DNA of 64,000 nt from Chara braunii (Eukaryota > Streptophyta > Charophyceae > Charales > Characeae): the NCBI GenBank assembly GCA_003427395.1, contig BFEA01000195.1:1968977-2032976 (forward strand), in the 5' to 3' direction. The position numbers and the translations under genes are program-made. The notes under the pieces were generated by a model. It was not told the DNA's origin, ran no database searches, and was given only the letters and a program-made list of their open reading frames with translations. This document shows positions 21,124-31,212 of this stretch, piece by piece (position 1 is the first letter of the stretch; each line of letters begins with the position of its first letter).

Positions 21124-23090
21124 TTTTTTTTTTTTTTTTTTTTTCTTTCAAAAAACACCGCCTCATTATAAGATTCTGCCGGAAACCGGGTCCGGCGTCC
21201 CTTACAGTTATGCCATGGTCTATTGGGCTGGGCCGGGCACTCCCGGCCAAACCCATCCCTACCACAGCAAAAATACCTGTCTTGGGTGGTTAGACAAAAC
21301 AAAAAGAAAACCAAAACAAGGAAAAGGAAAAGTTGCCTAGCTAGATGAGCAACTGCTCAGAGCACTAACCCCAGTAGCATGCCGGCTATCCTATTTCTCA
21401 ATGTTTCATTCAAAGTACCACCAACAACATACGCAGAAATTCACCCAACTGTTCTTTCCCACCTTTGTTGCACACAACTTTGTTACACAAGCTGTGAACT
21501 ACTGGGCTAACCATTCTCACTATGTACTAAAAAGAACTCTAAAGGTCTCATACAACATATTATTCAAAGAATGTAGAGGATCGCAACATCGGTGGGCTGT
21601 CCAGCTGAGTGTCCATTCTAGCCAGGCCCGAGAAAGCATCCCATCTGCAACAAAACCACTTGATAGCCTTTGCCGAGAAACCCTTTTCTTGCACTCGGTA
21701 CTCCCAATTGCCGAGATACCCTGCTTGATAGCATATTTAATTTCGGTCGGCTATCCTATTTCTCAATGTTTCATTCGAAGTACCACCAACTACATACCCA
21801 GAAATTCACCCAACTGTTCTCTCCCACCTTTGTTACACACAACTTTGTTACTCAAGCTGTGAACTACTGTGCGAACCATTCGCACTGTGTACTAAAAAGA
21901 ACTTTAAAGGTCTCATACAACATATTATACAAAGAAGGTAGAGAATCGCAACATCGGTGGGCTGTCCAGCTGAGTGTCCACTCTAGCCAGGCCCGAGAAA
22001 GCATCCCATCGGCAACAAAAACACTTGATAGCCTTTGCCGAGAAACCCTTTTTTGCACCCGATACTCCCAATCTGTCGAGATAGCCTGCTTGATAGCATA
22101 TTTAATTTCGGCCCTCACCAGTGGCGGTGTAAGGTGTTCCCCCTTCCGCGCACTCTCGCATTTCTGAGGTTCCATAGGGTCCACAGGATGGCACCTGTGA
22201 TTGTCTCTTCCGCATGGGCAAATTATATCTGTATCGCAGTTCTCCTAGCTGTAGTCCCTAGGAGCATAAAGTTGTCCCCCCAACGGGTGTCCGCTCCCGG
22301 GATCGGGACATCCGATTGTCCCCACCATTCCCAAAAGGGTTTGGAGAGTTCACACTGTAGCACAAAGTGTTGAATGTCTTCCATTCGGGTTCCTGGGCAT
22401 ATTTGACATTCCGAATGACGGTTCTTTTAGCACACCAAGTGTTGACCGGGAGTGCTAAGGGCATCAAGAGCCAGAGCAGGCTCGTATGCTTGCTTACGAC
22501 CAGGTCCATCAACAGTTTCCAAAAGGTCGAAAGGGCCGCAGACAACCTTGTCAGAGAGTCCTTGATCCATCCTGTCGCCATCCATCTTCTGGCTACAGTC
22601 CAATTGATATTTGTTCGTGGTGTCAATATTGAGTATCCCATTTTTGTAGTGTATTCTGATAGGCTCACCAGTTCATTTCGCAACGGATGTTTCCACGCCC
22701 AATCTCTAGGGTCAATTGGCAGGTTGAAAGCAGGGACCTGTATACAGTATAGTCTGTAGCTTTGTTTGTGTTCCAACACGCAAACCGGAGCCAGTTCGTC
22801 AGGGGGGGGGAAGGGGAGTTGCTCCTTATTGAGTTGCGGAGGTTCTCCCAAAGATTGTGCGCCTCCTTGCACCCTCCAGCAGGTGGTAAGAATCTCCACT
22901 ACCTCCGAGTAGTCTCTATCCTCCAAACATAGTCCGACACTTCCTGCTGCGCTTGCTTGTACCACATCCCTGTTACCAGCCTCAGTCCCGTCCTCAATAC
23001 ATTTGGAGGGAGACTCAGGGAGTATCGGATCCATACAACTCATAAGTTGAGACCCTGGTGCTTCTGATGTAGGGCATATTATCATCAAAG
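21124..23090 (-). mobile_element. Outer LINE (LINE-3), 3' segment with poly-A tail
   Basis: On the minus strand this is the C-terminal end of a LINE ORF2 followed by its 3'-UTR. The frame 23,088-22,258 has NLPIDPRDWAW and TFWKLLMDLVVSKHTSLLWL and LPVNTWCAKR, matching the region around the C-terminal Cys/His domain (zf-RVT type) of plant LINEs; a frameshift follows. The 3'-UTR carries the 21-bp motif at 21,181-21,201, then a 40-bp terminal block (21,145-21,184) and a 21-nt A tail (T run 21,124-21,144). It completes the parts missing from the LINE-3 pieces at 29.7-30.2 and 38.7-43.3 kb and has the same orientation. Confidence 0.7.
21383..22111. repeat. 365-bp tandem duplication inside LINE-3
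   Basis: 21,383-21,747 and 21,748-22,111 are near-identical, both starting CGGCTATCCTATTTCTCAAT and ending TAGCATATTTAATTTCGG. The period is not a multiple of three, so the duplication adds to the loss of the LINE-3 C-terminal frame. Confidence 0.9.
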
Positions 23091-23119
23091 TACAAACTCA
23101 GAATGCCAGCAGAACCCGA

Positions 23120-25115
23120 CAAATGAGAACCGCGTCACAGGAAGATTAATCCGGGATCCATTCAAACCCAATCTTTGGCGTATTGTGGACGCAGGTCACG
23201 AAGGATGGGTCTACGTGGAAAGTAAAAAAAAAAAAGGAGGCTTCCCAAGGATGGGTGTGGGAGCGACAAGAGGAGACGAATTAGGAAACTAAACCTTCTG
23301 ATTCATGGGTCCCACATGAGGCATCCTCGGGGGGGGCTCAAAGGACTTTATCATTACTGGGCAGCCAAAATACAGCCCCTTCACTCTCGTCGATTGCAGA
23401 ACCTCAAGAACCTTCTAATACAAGAAACAAGGACACACCTTCTCAACAAGAAGTGAAAGGTTCAGGAATTCAAAGCAAAGGGAAAGGAGCATTAAGCCTG
23501 CAACAGTGGAGACCGGTGCTCAAAGGAAGGAAGGAAATGGAGAATGTACCACCAGATCCACAACCCGCAGATTATATAGATCCAAAGAGGATGAGGTCCT
23601 TCTACCGGTTAAACAAGGAAGAGGAGTCAGACTCTGAACTAGATGACAATGAAGACGGACGGGAGAAAAGGGCGCACATTACCTTCTCACAGGGACAATC
23701 AAGTAATGAGAACCAAGGAGGGAGAAAAGAAGGAAAAATAACAGAAAACGAATTACAAACAAATACACGGATCCTCCTGAATAGTGATGACGCTCCCACA
23801 CAATAAGATAGGGATCACTAAAACAATAACCCAAAAAAGGGAGGGGAAAGAAGAGGGGAAAAAAGAGGGGAAAAAAAAGGAGGGAGAAACTCAAAATAAG
23901 GAACATAAAGAATCAAAAGAATCAGTCCTTGATCTGTTCCAGGGAGCTTTTGGGACAGCACCCATGGAAGTGGACTCTCCATCACCACCACAAGACTTTG
24001 AAATGAAAGAGGCAACTATGCAGACCAATCAGAATCACTCAGAAGACGATAGATTAAAGCAACTAACGGAGTGGATGATCGAAACCTTAAAGGTTCGTTG
24101 TGGGGAGGGCACAAAGGAGTCATGGGAAACTTCCTACATCCAGCTTTATGAGCTACTAGGTAAAAGCCCTAGGCTTAACAAAGTATTGGAGAAAGGTTTA
24201 CCTGAAGGGGCTTGTTGGTCAGTTGTAAGTCAAAGAATTTTGGGTATTATAGCAGATATGTTTCAGCCCTGTGCTCCTTCAAAAGAGGTTACAGGAGGAG
24301 GGAATACCCCCTTAGGAGAAGAGAGGGACATGACACAAGAAGAATCTCAAAATGAGTCATTGAGCACTATCCGCTCTCAAGGAGAAGAAATAAAAGACAT
24401 CAGAGATTCAGACAAAATAAATAAGGAAGGAGGAGAGGTGAAAGTGGAAGAAATCGGTGAAAAAGAGTAAGGTGACTCTTCCCCGGAAAAGCAAGGAAAA
24501 GAAATAGAAGGAGAACAAAAGGGAATAGTACGTGGAGAAATAAGTGAGAACCCAAATTCTACAACTACCGAAAAAAGGAATGAGGTAAGAGAAGATAAAA
24601 TGTGCGCGTTAAACCTCACGAATTTTAGGATAAAGGAGGTAGCGGATCCAAGTAAAAGGAAGAAGATACACCATGCACTAGAAAAGGGACAGGTTGAGGG
24701 TCTAACCTCTCCCAGAGGAAATATAGTCATTCCAGCTAGAAAGAAAGGGGGGAGATGAGAGATTGGTCTCTCTCCAATAGGACAGGATCAATACGGAGAG
24801 GTAGCGCTGAGAGGATGGACCGCGCATGTCGAATATCATAGCCCTGGCGACAGGACCTTCAAAAGGGACCTGCATGATTTCCTGTCTAAACGCTATGATT
24901 CAGGACCACAAGCAACTCTTACACTAATGGGAGATCAGACAAAAATGGCCAAAAGGGACACCTTTGTGCGATTTCAGGATAATAAAGAATCAGGACTAAA
25001 ATGATACTCCCATACGGCCTTGTTCGAAATGCAACAACTCAAGATAAAGGCCAATGTGATATGGTCAGTAGCAGAGGTGATAACATTCCTATGTGGGATT
25101 CTACGCGGAGGATTT
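23120..25115 (+). pseudogene. LINE-1 ORF1 remnant
   Basis: The decayed frame begins near DAGHEGWVYVES, which matches PGYEGWVYVED in LINE-2 ORF1. It runs through a charged, Lys/Glu-rich low-complexity part (23,453-23,900). A helical block conserved with LINE-2 follows (ESWETSYIQLYELLGKSPRL and LPEGACWSVVSQRILGIIAD). The last part, SKRKKIHHALEKGQVEG to FEMQQLKIKANVIWSVAEVI, also has a LINE-2 counterpart. Stops and frameshifts lie at 23,804, 24,468, 24,756 and 25,001. In such elements ORF1 is an RNA-binding partner of ORF2; here the N-terminal RRM-like domain and zinc knuckle are missing. Confidence 0.65.
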
Positions 25116-25129
25116 GTCTAAAATTACAC

Positions 25130-28100
25130 ACTGGGAGGCGGATCAACATAATGGAAAATGGGTGGGAGTTTTGGTTATCCTAGAAATAGAAGTGGTATGT
25201 GTGATAAACATATATGGACCTAATGATATGCACTAGCATAAACAATTATTTAAGTACATACGAAATCACATTCCAAATGGTATCCTGGTCGTAGTAGCCG
25301 GAGATTTCAACGCAGCACCAAATAGGTGGTTGGAAAGTTGGAAGCTTCGGTCACCATGTCCTGCGTATATACAGGAGGACAAAATGATTATTCAATGACT
25401 ATGTGAGACGAAAAACCTCTATGATACTTTTACACGGGTCTTTCCGCAAGAACGACTTTTCACCTGTATTAGGAACTTCGGCACCCCACACCAATCCAGA
25501 TCCAGGATAGACCTGATACTCATGTCAGAAGATTTAGATCAAGCGTTGGTGGGTGCTAACATTTTTCCTAAAAGTCCATGGCCAGGAGCGGACCACAAAA
25601 TGTGTGCGATTCTGCTTACGTTTGGAAAAAAAAAACGGACCAAGGTAGAAGTTTTTACAAGCTTAACACATTTTTTGTTGATAAGGGCAGATTTCAGAAC
25701 CTACATTGATGAAGTATGGAAATTTTGGCACACCACAAAAAATAGGCATGAATCATATATTGAGTGGTTTAATAATGGACTGATTGTCTTAGCAAAAAAA
25801 CGCAACGAGTTCTCCAAACTAATAGCAAAACAAAAATATGTACAGGAAATGAAAATTCAAGAAAAAAATTCATCAATACGAAAAACAAGAATCATTGGGA
25901 GTGTTTCCCAAGTCTGAAAACATTCAGGATCTAAGGAATCAGCTGTTTTCTCTAGCTTAAAATATGTGGCAAAGCTATCTTGTAAGAAGTAAGCTATCGA
26001 GACACCAGTCAGAAGGACAAATTAACTCATCATTTTTTGCCATAGCTAAAGCAAGGACAAGAAGAACAAACATAGGAGCATTGATGGATCCTAATCAATC
26101 TCCCCATCTAGACCGAGTTTCTTCGGCTAGTAGTCTGAAAGTGGCTTACAATTTCTTTAAGAATCAATACTCATCCACGATAGATCATGAAAAGGTGGAA
26201 CAAGAAACCCTGGAGTTTCTGGAACCCTTAACGCAACATTTATCCCAAGAATAAAAAGACAGGCTAGAGGCACCAACACGCGAGGAGGAAATCTGAACAA
26301 CACTTTTGCAAATGGATCAGGACAAAACTCCAGTAATAGACGGACTTCCGAAAGAATTCTGGGAGACAATGTGGACGACAACGACAGGAGATCTCATGCA
26401 ATACTACGAACAAGTTCAAAGTTTAAGGCATATGGGGAAAATTGTAGGTCAAAGGATTTTAACCTTGTTATATAAAAAAGGGTAAAAAAACAATATAAGG
26501 AATAACAGGCCCATCACGTTATTAACATTGGTATATAAAATGCATGCAAAAGCATTAGCTAATCGAATGATCCCAATAATGACAGACATAATTTCTCCGG
26601 CTCAAACAGGGTTTATCCATGGAAGAAATATTCTGAGTAATGTAATGTTCATCAACGAAATGATTAAGCGGTCTTGGCAAAACGAACAAAAGGCGGCGTT
26701 TATATGTATAGATTTCGAGAAAGTTTATGATAATGTGGATTGACACTTCTTGGACACATGTTTGAACAAGATGGGGTTTGGACCAAGATTGAGAAATTGG
26801 GTACAAATACTCCATAAAAATGTCACCACCCGAGTTCAAATTAATGGTTTACTTTCCCTGGTAATCCCTCATCAAAGATCGGTAAGAAAAGGAAACCCTT
26901 TAGCTCCCTTCCTATTTGTGATCATCATGGAAGCTATGGGAACAAATCTAAGAAAAAACAAGAACGTCCAACATCTGAAGATCACCAATATTCGAGACAT
27001 TGTTATCCCAATCTATTCTATGTTTGCGGATGATTGAACCACAATGATGGAAGCGACATCGTCCAATCTAGAATAAATCAAAGCATTAATGGATAAATTT
27101 TCTACTTTATCAGATATGCTTGTTAATTGGGGTAACAAATGTGGATTCACTCACAAGGGGTGAGGCCTCCAAAGCAACCTAGGATTAAGTGGGTTCCTCC
27201 AGAGACTCCTATTAGGGTGCTAGGGGTGATCCTCACGGCCCAAGGCAAACCTGTAACAAACGATATATGAATTTCCTCCCCTGCGGTTGAGAAAATAAAA
27301 TTATGGAAAAATAAACAGACATCAATTTTTGGCAAAGCACTAATAATTAATAATGTGGCTTTAGCCTCAATATGGTACAAATTGTTTCTTTGGTCATTAA
27401 ATAACAAACCAGTTAAAAAATTATAAAGACAACTCACTGCTTTCCTATGGCGAGGAAATTATGAAACACCACATGTGATCTCAAGAGTAGCATGAAGAAC
27501 TGCAATTCAGTCAAAGATCAAGGGAGGTTTAGGTATTATCGACACTAAAATTCAGAGTCAGGCATTATCCCTTCAAGTACTAAAACGATTAATCTTAAAT
27601 ATGGATACATCATGGAGGGAACTGGCCTTAGAACAAATACGCAGATTGGCGCCCTGAACAGTAAAGGAGGTACAACCACTTACATGGATAGAAGATAGGT
27701 TCTGGACTGTTCCTCGATCCCAAATGAACCATGCGGGGGAGGGAGCAAGAGGAACGACCAGAAGGGATTTCGTATTGGACAACTTCTGGGCAGGGTTACA
27801 AAAAACGTGGTGGGAACTACTATTACCAAATAAACCCTCTCCAACAAGATATGAGAAAGTTTTAAGACAACCATTGTTTGGGAACAGATGGCTCACGAAT
27901 CAACATGGCAGAGTCTTCAATAGTTGGAAGTCTCCGTGGGCTACATAGGTAAAATACAGCATACTAAAAATGAAGGATTTATGGGATCAGGAGGCCCGAA
28001 ACTGGAAAACAGTGGATAAGCTAATAAAATACATTAAATACGCGCACAGGTTACAAGACAACATGGAGGAACATACATAAATCTGCAAGATGGGTCCAAG

Positions 28101-29040
28101 TTAGTGGGTCAAATCATTGATGTCCACAAAGAAGGGGTGATGGTTAACATTCTTAAGATTTGCAGGGACAATAGGATTCCTAATAAAGAGAAGACAATTT
28201 TTTTTTTTCTCCCTTTCAGGAAGTATACAGGATAAGAGCCTTATATTGTACCTCAACAAAAGGATGGATAGTGTTCCTTCCGAATGTTCCCATTTTAGAT
28301 CTCCCGTTGGATCCAACTGAGTGGTCCTGGCGGGTCAGCAGGAGAAGTAAACCCATGAGATTACAATCCTTATCAGTCAAGGCATCTTATCGACTGCTGC
28401 GTCCTAAAGTAGAGGGGTCAGAAATCATAAGGGAGAGATGGTGTATGCACCTTAATATACATGAGCATTTAATTAATCCAATGAAATAGTTTTATAACTT
28501 AAAGGAGAGACCTGCCAAGTTTGGGGTCGCTACAATGGCAGATAATACACAGGTGTTTACCCACGAATGACTCAATAATAGACCACTCCACACGGGAACA
28601 AAGGGGAGTGGCATTACCATTGTGTACTTTTGTATACAAGTTTTTCCAGGTAGGAAATATAGAGAAACAATATAACACATTTTTCTGCAACGTCAAGGTT
28701 CCGTTTTGATACGGAGGAGGTGGGACTATGTGTGGAATAGAATAACGGGACTAGAATGGCCATGGGACTAGAGAGCAATATTTTTGGGATATTGGAGTCC
28801 ATTCTTAATTGAATTAACAATGTTTCAACAAAACTTTTTTCGATTGGCCAGGAAGGCAGTACTTTGGGCGTTGTGGCATAAAAAATGTGTAATTACAATC
28901 GAAAAAGCAAGGATGGAAGGAAAGGAAACGACAGAGGTAATTCAACAATTTGTCCAAACGAAAATTAGAGCCCAATGGGTGATAACGAGAGATATACTTC
29001 CACAATTTAAACAAAAAAAGACATTAAACGAAAAATATTG
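25130..29040 (+). pseudogene. LINE-1 ORF2 remnant: endonuclease, reverse transcriptase, Cys/His tail
   Basis: The endonuclease begins mid-domain, with VVVAGDFNAAPNRW (about 25,290), SRSRIDLILMS (25,500) and a GADHKM motif (25,585). The reverse transcriptase shows NNRPITLLTLVYKMHAKA, QTGFIHGRNI, ICIDFEKVYDNVD (motif A, 26,700), VRKGNPLAPFLFVIIMEAM (motif B, 26,880) and MFADD (motif C, 27,020). The C-terminal part has SLQWQIIHRCLPTNDSIIDH (28,521), which matches LINE-2. Many in-frame stops occur, including TGA after DNVD and after FADD. The first ~80 residues of the endonuclease are missing. It nicks DNA and primes reverse transcription at the nick in living relatives; this copy is dead. Confidence 0.8.
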
Positions 29041-29670
29041 AAATTTAGTCAGGAATGGTTGGGGAATGTGCCCTGGGAGAAACTAGGAGAGGTAAGTTGG
29101 CCAGGAGGGGAGGGGGATCAGGAGTCATTCAGAAGGGACTACCAAATCGCCTTTACTAACTGGTTCGACATCCATCCGAGAGTGTCTTTGAGATCACCAG
29201 TTTCTTTCTCAGATCCTTTCCCTCCGTCACGATTGGCTTTGGTAAATCAGGAATGGTTTGGGGGAGGGGAAGAAGGTTAAGGGGGGAGAATAGTTAGGGG
29301 AGGATCTAGACAAGGGAATCAAGAGATTATAAGTTTCATAGTTCTGGCAAAGGAGGTTAGATTTACCAATATAGTCAGGCGGTCAGAAGTATGACTGAAG
29401 AGGCATTTCTTTTTTCCAGACCTAGAACAAGAGGTTAATGATAGCATTTTGAGGTTATATCTTGTTGGATTGACCGGGTTTTTCCCTGTTTGGTGGGTAC
29501 GAAGCAAAACATATTTATGTACATGGGACGCTGAACCCGGTTTCCAATAGGTGACACTCCCCACCAATAGATGGAGTCTCTCCCAGGTGTTAGTGGTGTC
29601 TGCTCATATCAGCAACACTAACACTCATAGGGGAGTTTCTTAAAAAAATAATAATAATAATAAAAAATTA

Positions 29671-30230
29671 CATTCGTGAGGAACAACATTCCTCAACTGT
29701 TGCAAGTGCTCCACCTGATGCCACAACCCCTGCAGTCTCGGGGCAAGGTTCTCAACAGTTTTTCACTCAGCCATAGTAACATCCCAGATGTCTCTGCAAG
29801 GGTGTCAATCCCTCTAGACATCCAGGCGTTTCCAAATTGTCTCGGTCCCAAACATCGAAAAAGGAAGCCCTTCCGAGTTTAGCAGAAGCGGATTGTTAAA
29901 CAACGGCTGGGTCAGCAGTCTTTCAAATACCAACCGGGGGGGATTGCAGTTTGGGGCAGACATTCCTCCAAGCCTTCAATATGCCCGCCCATATACCCGT
30001 GGGTAATATTTTCCGCTGGTAATCCGTGATGAATACCAATAGCCATATGCATCGAAGATCTGTCCATTCCCACAAAGAAAAAAATGAAAATTCTCCAAGT
30101 TGCCGCCATGCAGTGTGAGGGTTTTCGAGGATGGCCCACGGCACCCATCTCGCAAGAAGGGCATCAATTTGCCGTTCATGGTCCAAAATGGCCAATCCAC
30201 TTTTACGTTTCGATTGGGTTATGGTTTGCC

Positions 30231-30235
<5 letters not shown>
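29671..30235 (-). mobile_element. LINE-3, middle segment (post-RT region)
   Basis: Minus-strand coding remnant that starts at the LINE-2 junction and reads VAWQTITQSKRKSGLAILDH, then LARWVPWAILENPHTAW, then ITDYQRKILPTGIWAGIL, and QPLFNNPLLLNSEGLPF. This is the region that follows the reverse transcriptase in plant LINE ORF2. It picks up LINE-3 exactly where 38,733 leaves off and runs to the tail of LINE-1. Confidence 0.75.
30230..30235. repeat. Left copy of 6-bp target-site duplication (CATGCC)
   Basis: CATGCC at 30,230-30,235, next to the 44-nt T run, is repeated at 38,733-38,738. Removing everything between and one copy joins the LINE-3 frame as PKVAWQTITQ, so the two sites mark the insertion. 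Confidence 0.7.
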
Positions 30236-30279
<44 letters not shown>

Positions 30280-30319
30280 CTTTCAAAAAACACCGCCTCA
30301 TTATAAGATTCTGCCGGAA

Positions 30320-30416
30320 NNNNNNNNNNNNNNNNNNNNNNNNNNNNNNNNNNNNNNNNNNNNNNNNNNNNNNNNNNNNNNNNNNNNNNNNNNNNNNNNN
30401 NNNNNNNNNNNNNNNN
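30320..30416. other. Assembly gap (97 N)
   Basis: Undetermined bases inside the 3' end of LINE-2. Confidence 1.
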
Positions 30417-31212
30417 CACCTCTAGCACTGTCGAGGAGACTCCATCTATTGGTGGGGAGCAGCACCTGCTGGAAATCGGGTCCAGCGTCCCTAAACATTG
30501 ATTTTGTGACTGGTCATGCCATTTTATCATAGTTCTGCTGACACCTAAGGACCAACGTTCATCATAAAGAAGAATCACTGTTGTTGCTACCTCTTCACCC
30601 CTCTTTGGAGCGCCAGATCTTACTTTGAACCTAGTAGCTACTTTCCTGCTAGTTATGGTTGGAACTTGTATATTCGTTCCTTTAATCATTTTCAAACCAA
30701 CTCAAGGGAACCAAGCAATTTGAGGGTAGAGGGAAGGGGTGAAGGAAATCCGACAGCGGGCGGAGTGGAAAAGCGGGATCTATTTCCGTCCATTCATGGA
30801 AGATCAGCCGGTAGTCCTTCTCGAGAACCTCCCTTTGGTCCTCGTTAATTTCTCTCCTCCCCCCATTCCATCTTACTTTGCCTATCTTACCCCCTTGAGG
30901 TCCTTCTAGCCAAGCGTCACTGAATTGTTGGATGTGATGTAAGATTTCTTTATTGGAAGATAAGAATTGGATTTTTTCTTTAGTTTTCTCCCATTGTCCT
31001 GTAATAACTGTTTGTGTTTTCTCTCATTGTCCTGTAATAACTGTTTGTATTTGCAGTTTGATAGATTCTGTGAATTCTGGTCCTTCCAGCTTTGCTCCTT
31101 CCATTTCTATAGTACATCGTCTTCTCCAGAGGGCCGATATAATGGCCCTTCTCCCTGTGGTAAATAAGTTTTGGGAGAAGTCATAAAGTTGTTCATGAGA
31201 CGATGTCTCACA

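Larger units (their letters stand above)
23091..29669 (+). mobile_element. LINE-1: 5'-truncated non-LTR retrotransposon inserted in LINE-3
   Basis: The plus-strand element starts abruptly within ORF1 (its first residues align just after the zinc knuckle of LINE-2) and ends in a TAA-rich tail (29,641-29,669). It carries remnants of ORF1, AP endonuclease, reverse transcriptase and a C-terminal Cys/His region, and a 3'-UTR with the shared motif at 29,525-29,545. Relative to LINE-2 it has lost the ORF1/ORF2 junction (about 25,110-25,130). LINE-3 coding sense continues across it. TACA marks both edges (TACAAACTCAG near 23,091, TACATTCGTGAG at 29,669), a possible but imperfect target duplication. 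Confidence 0.8.
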
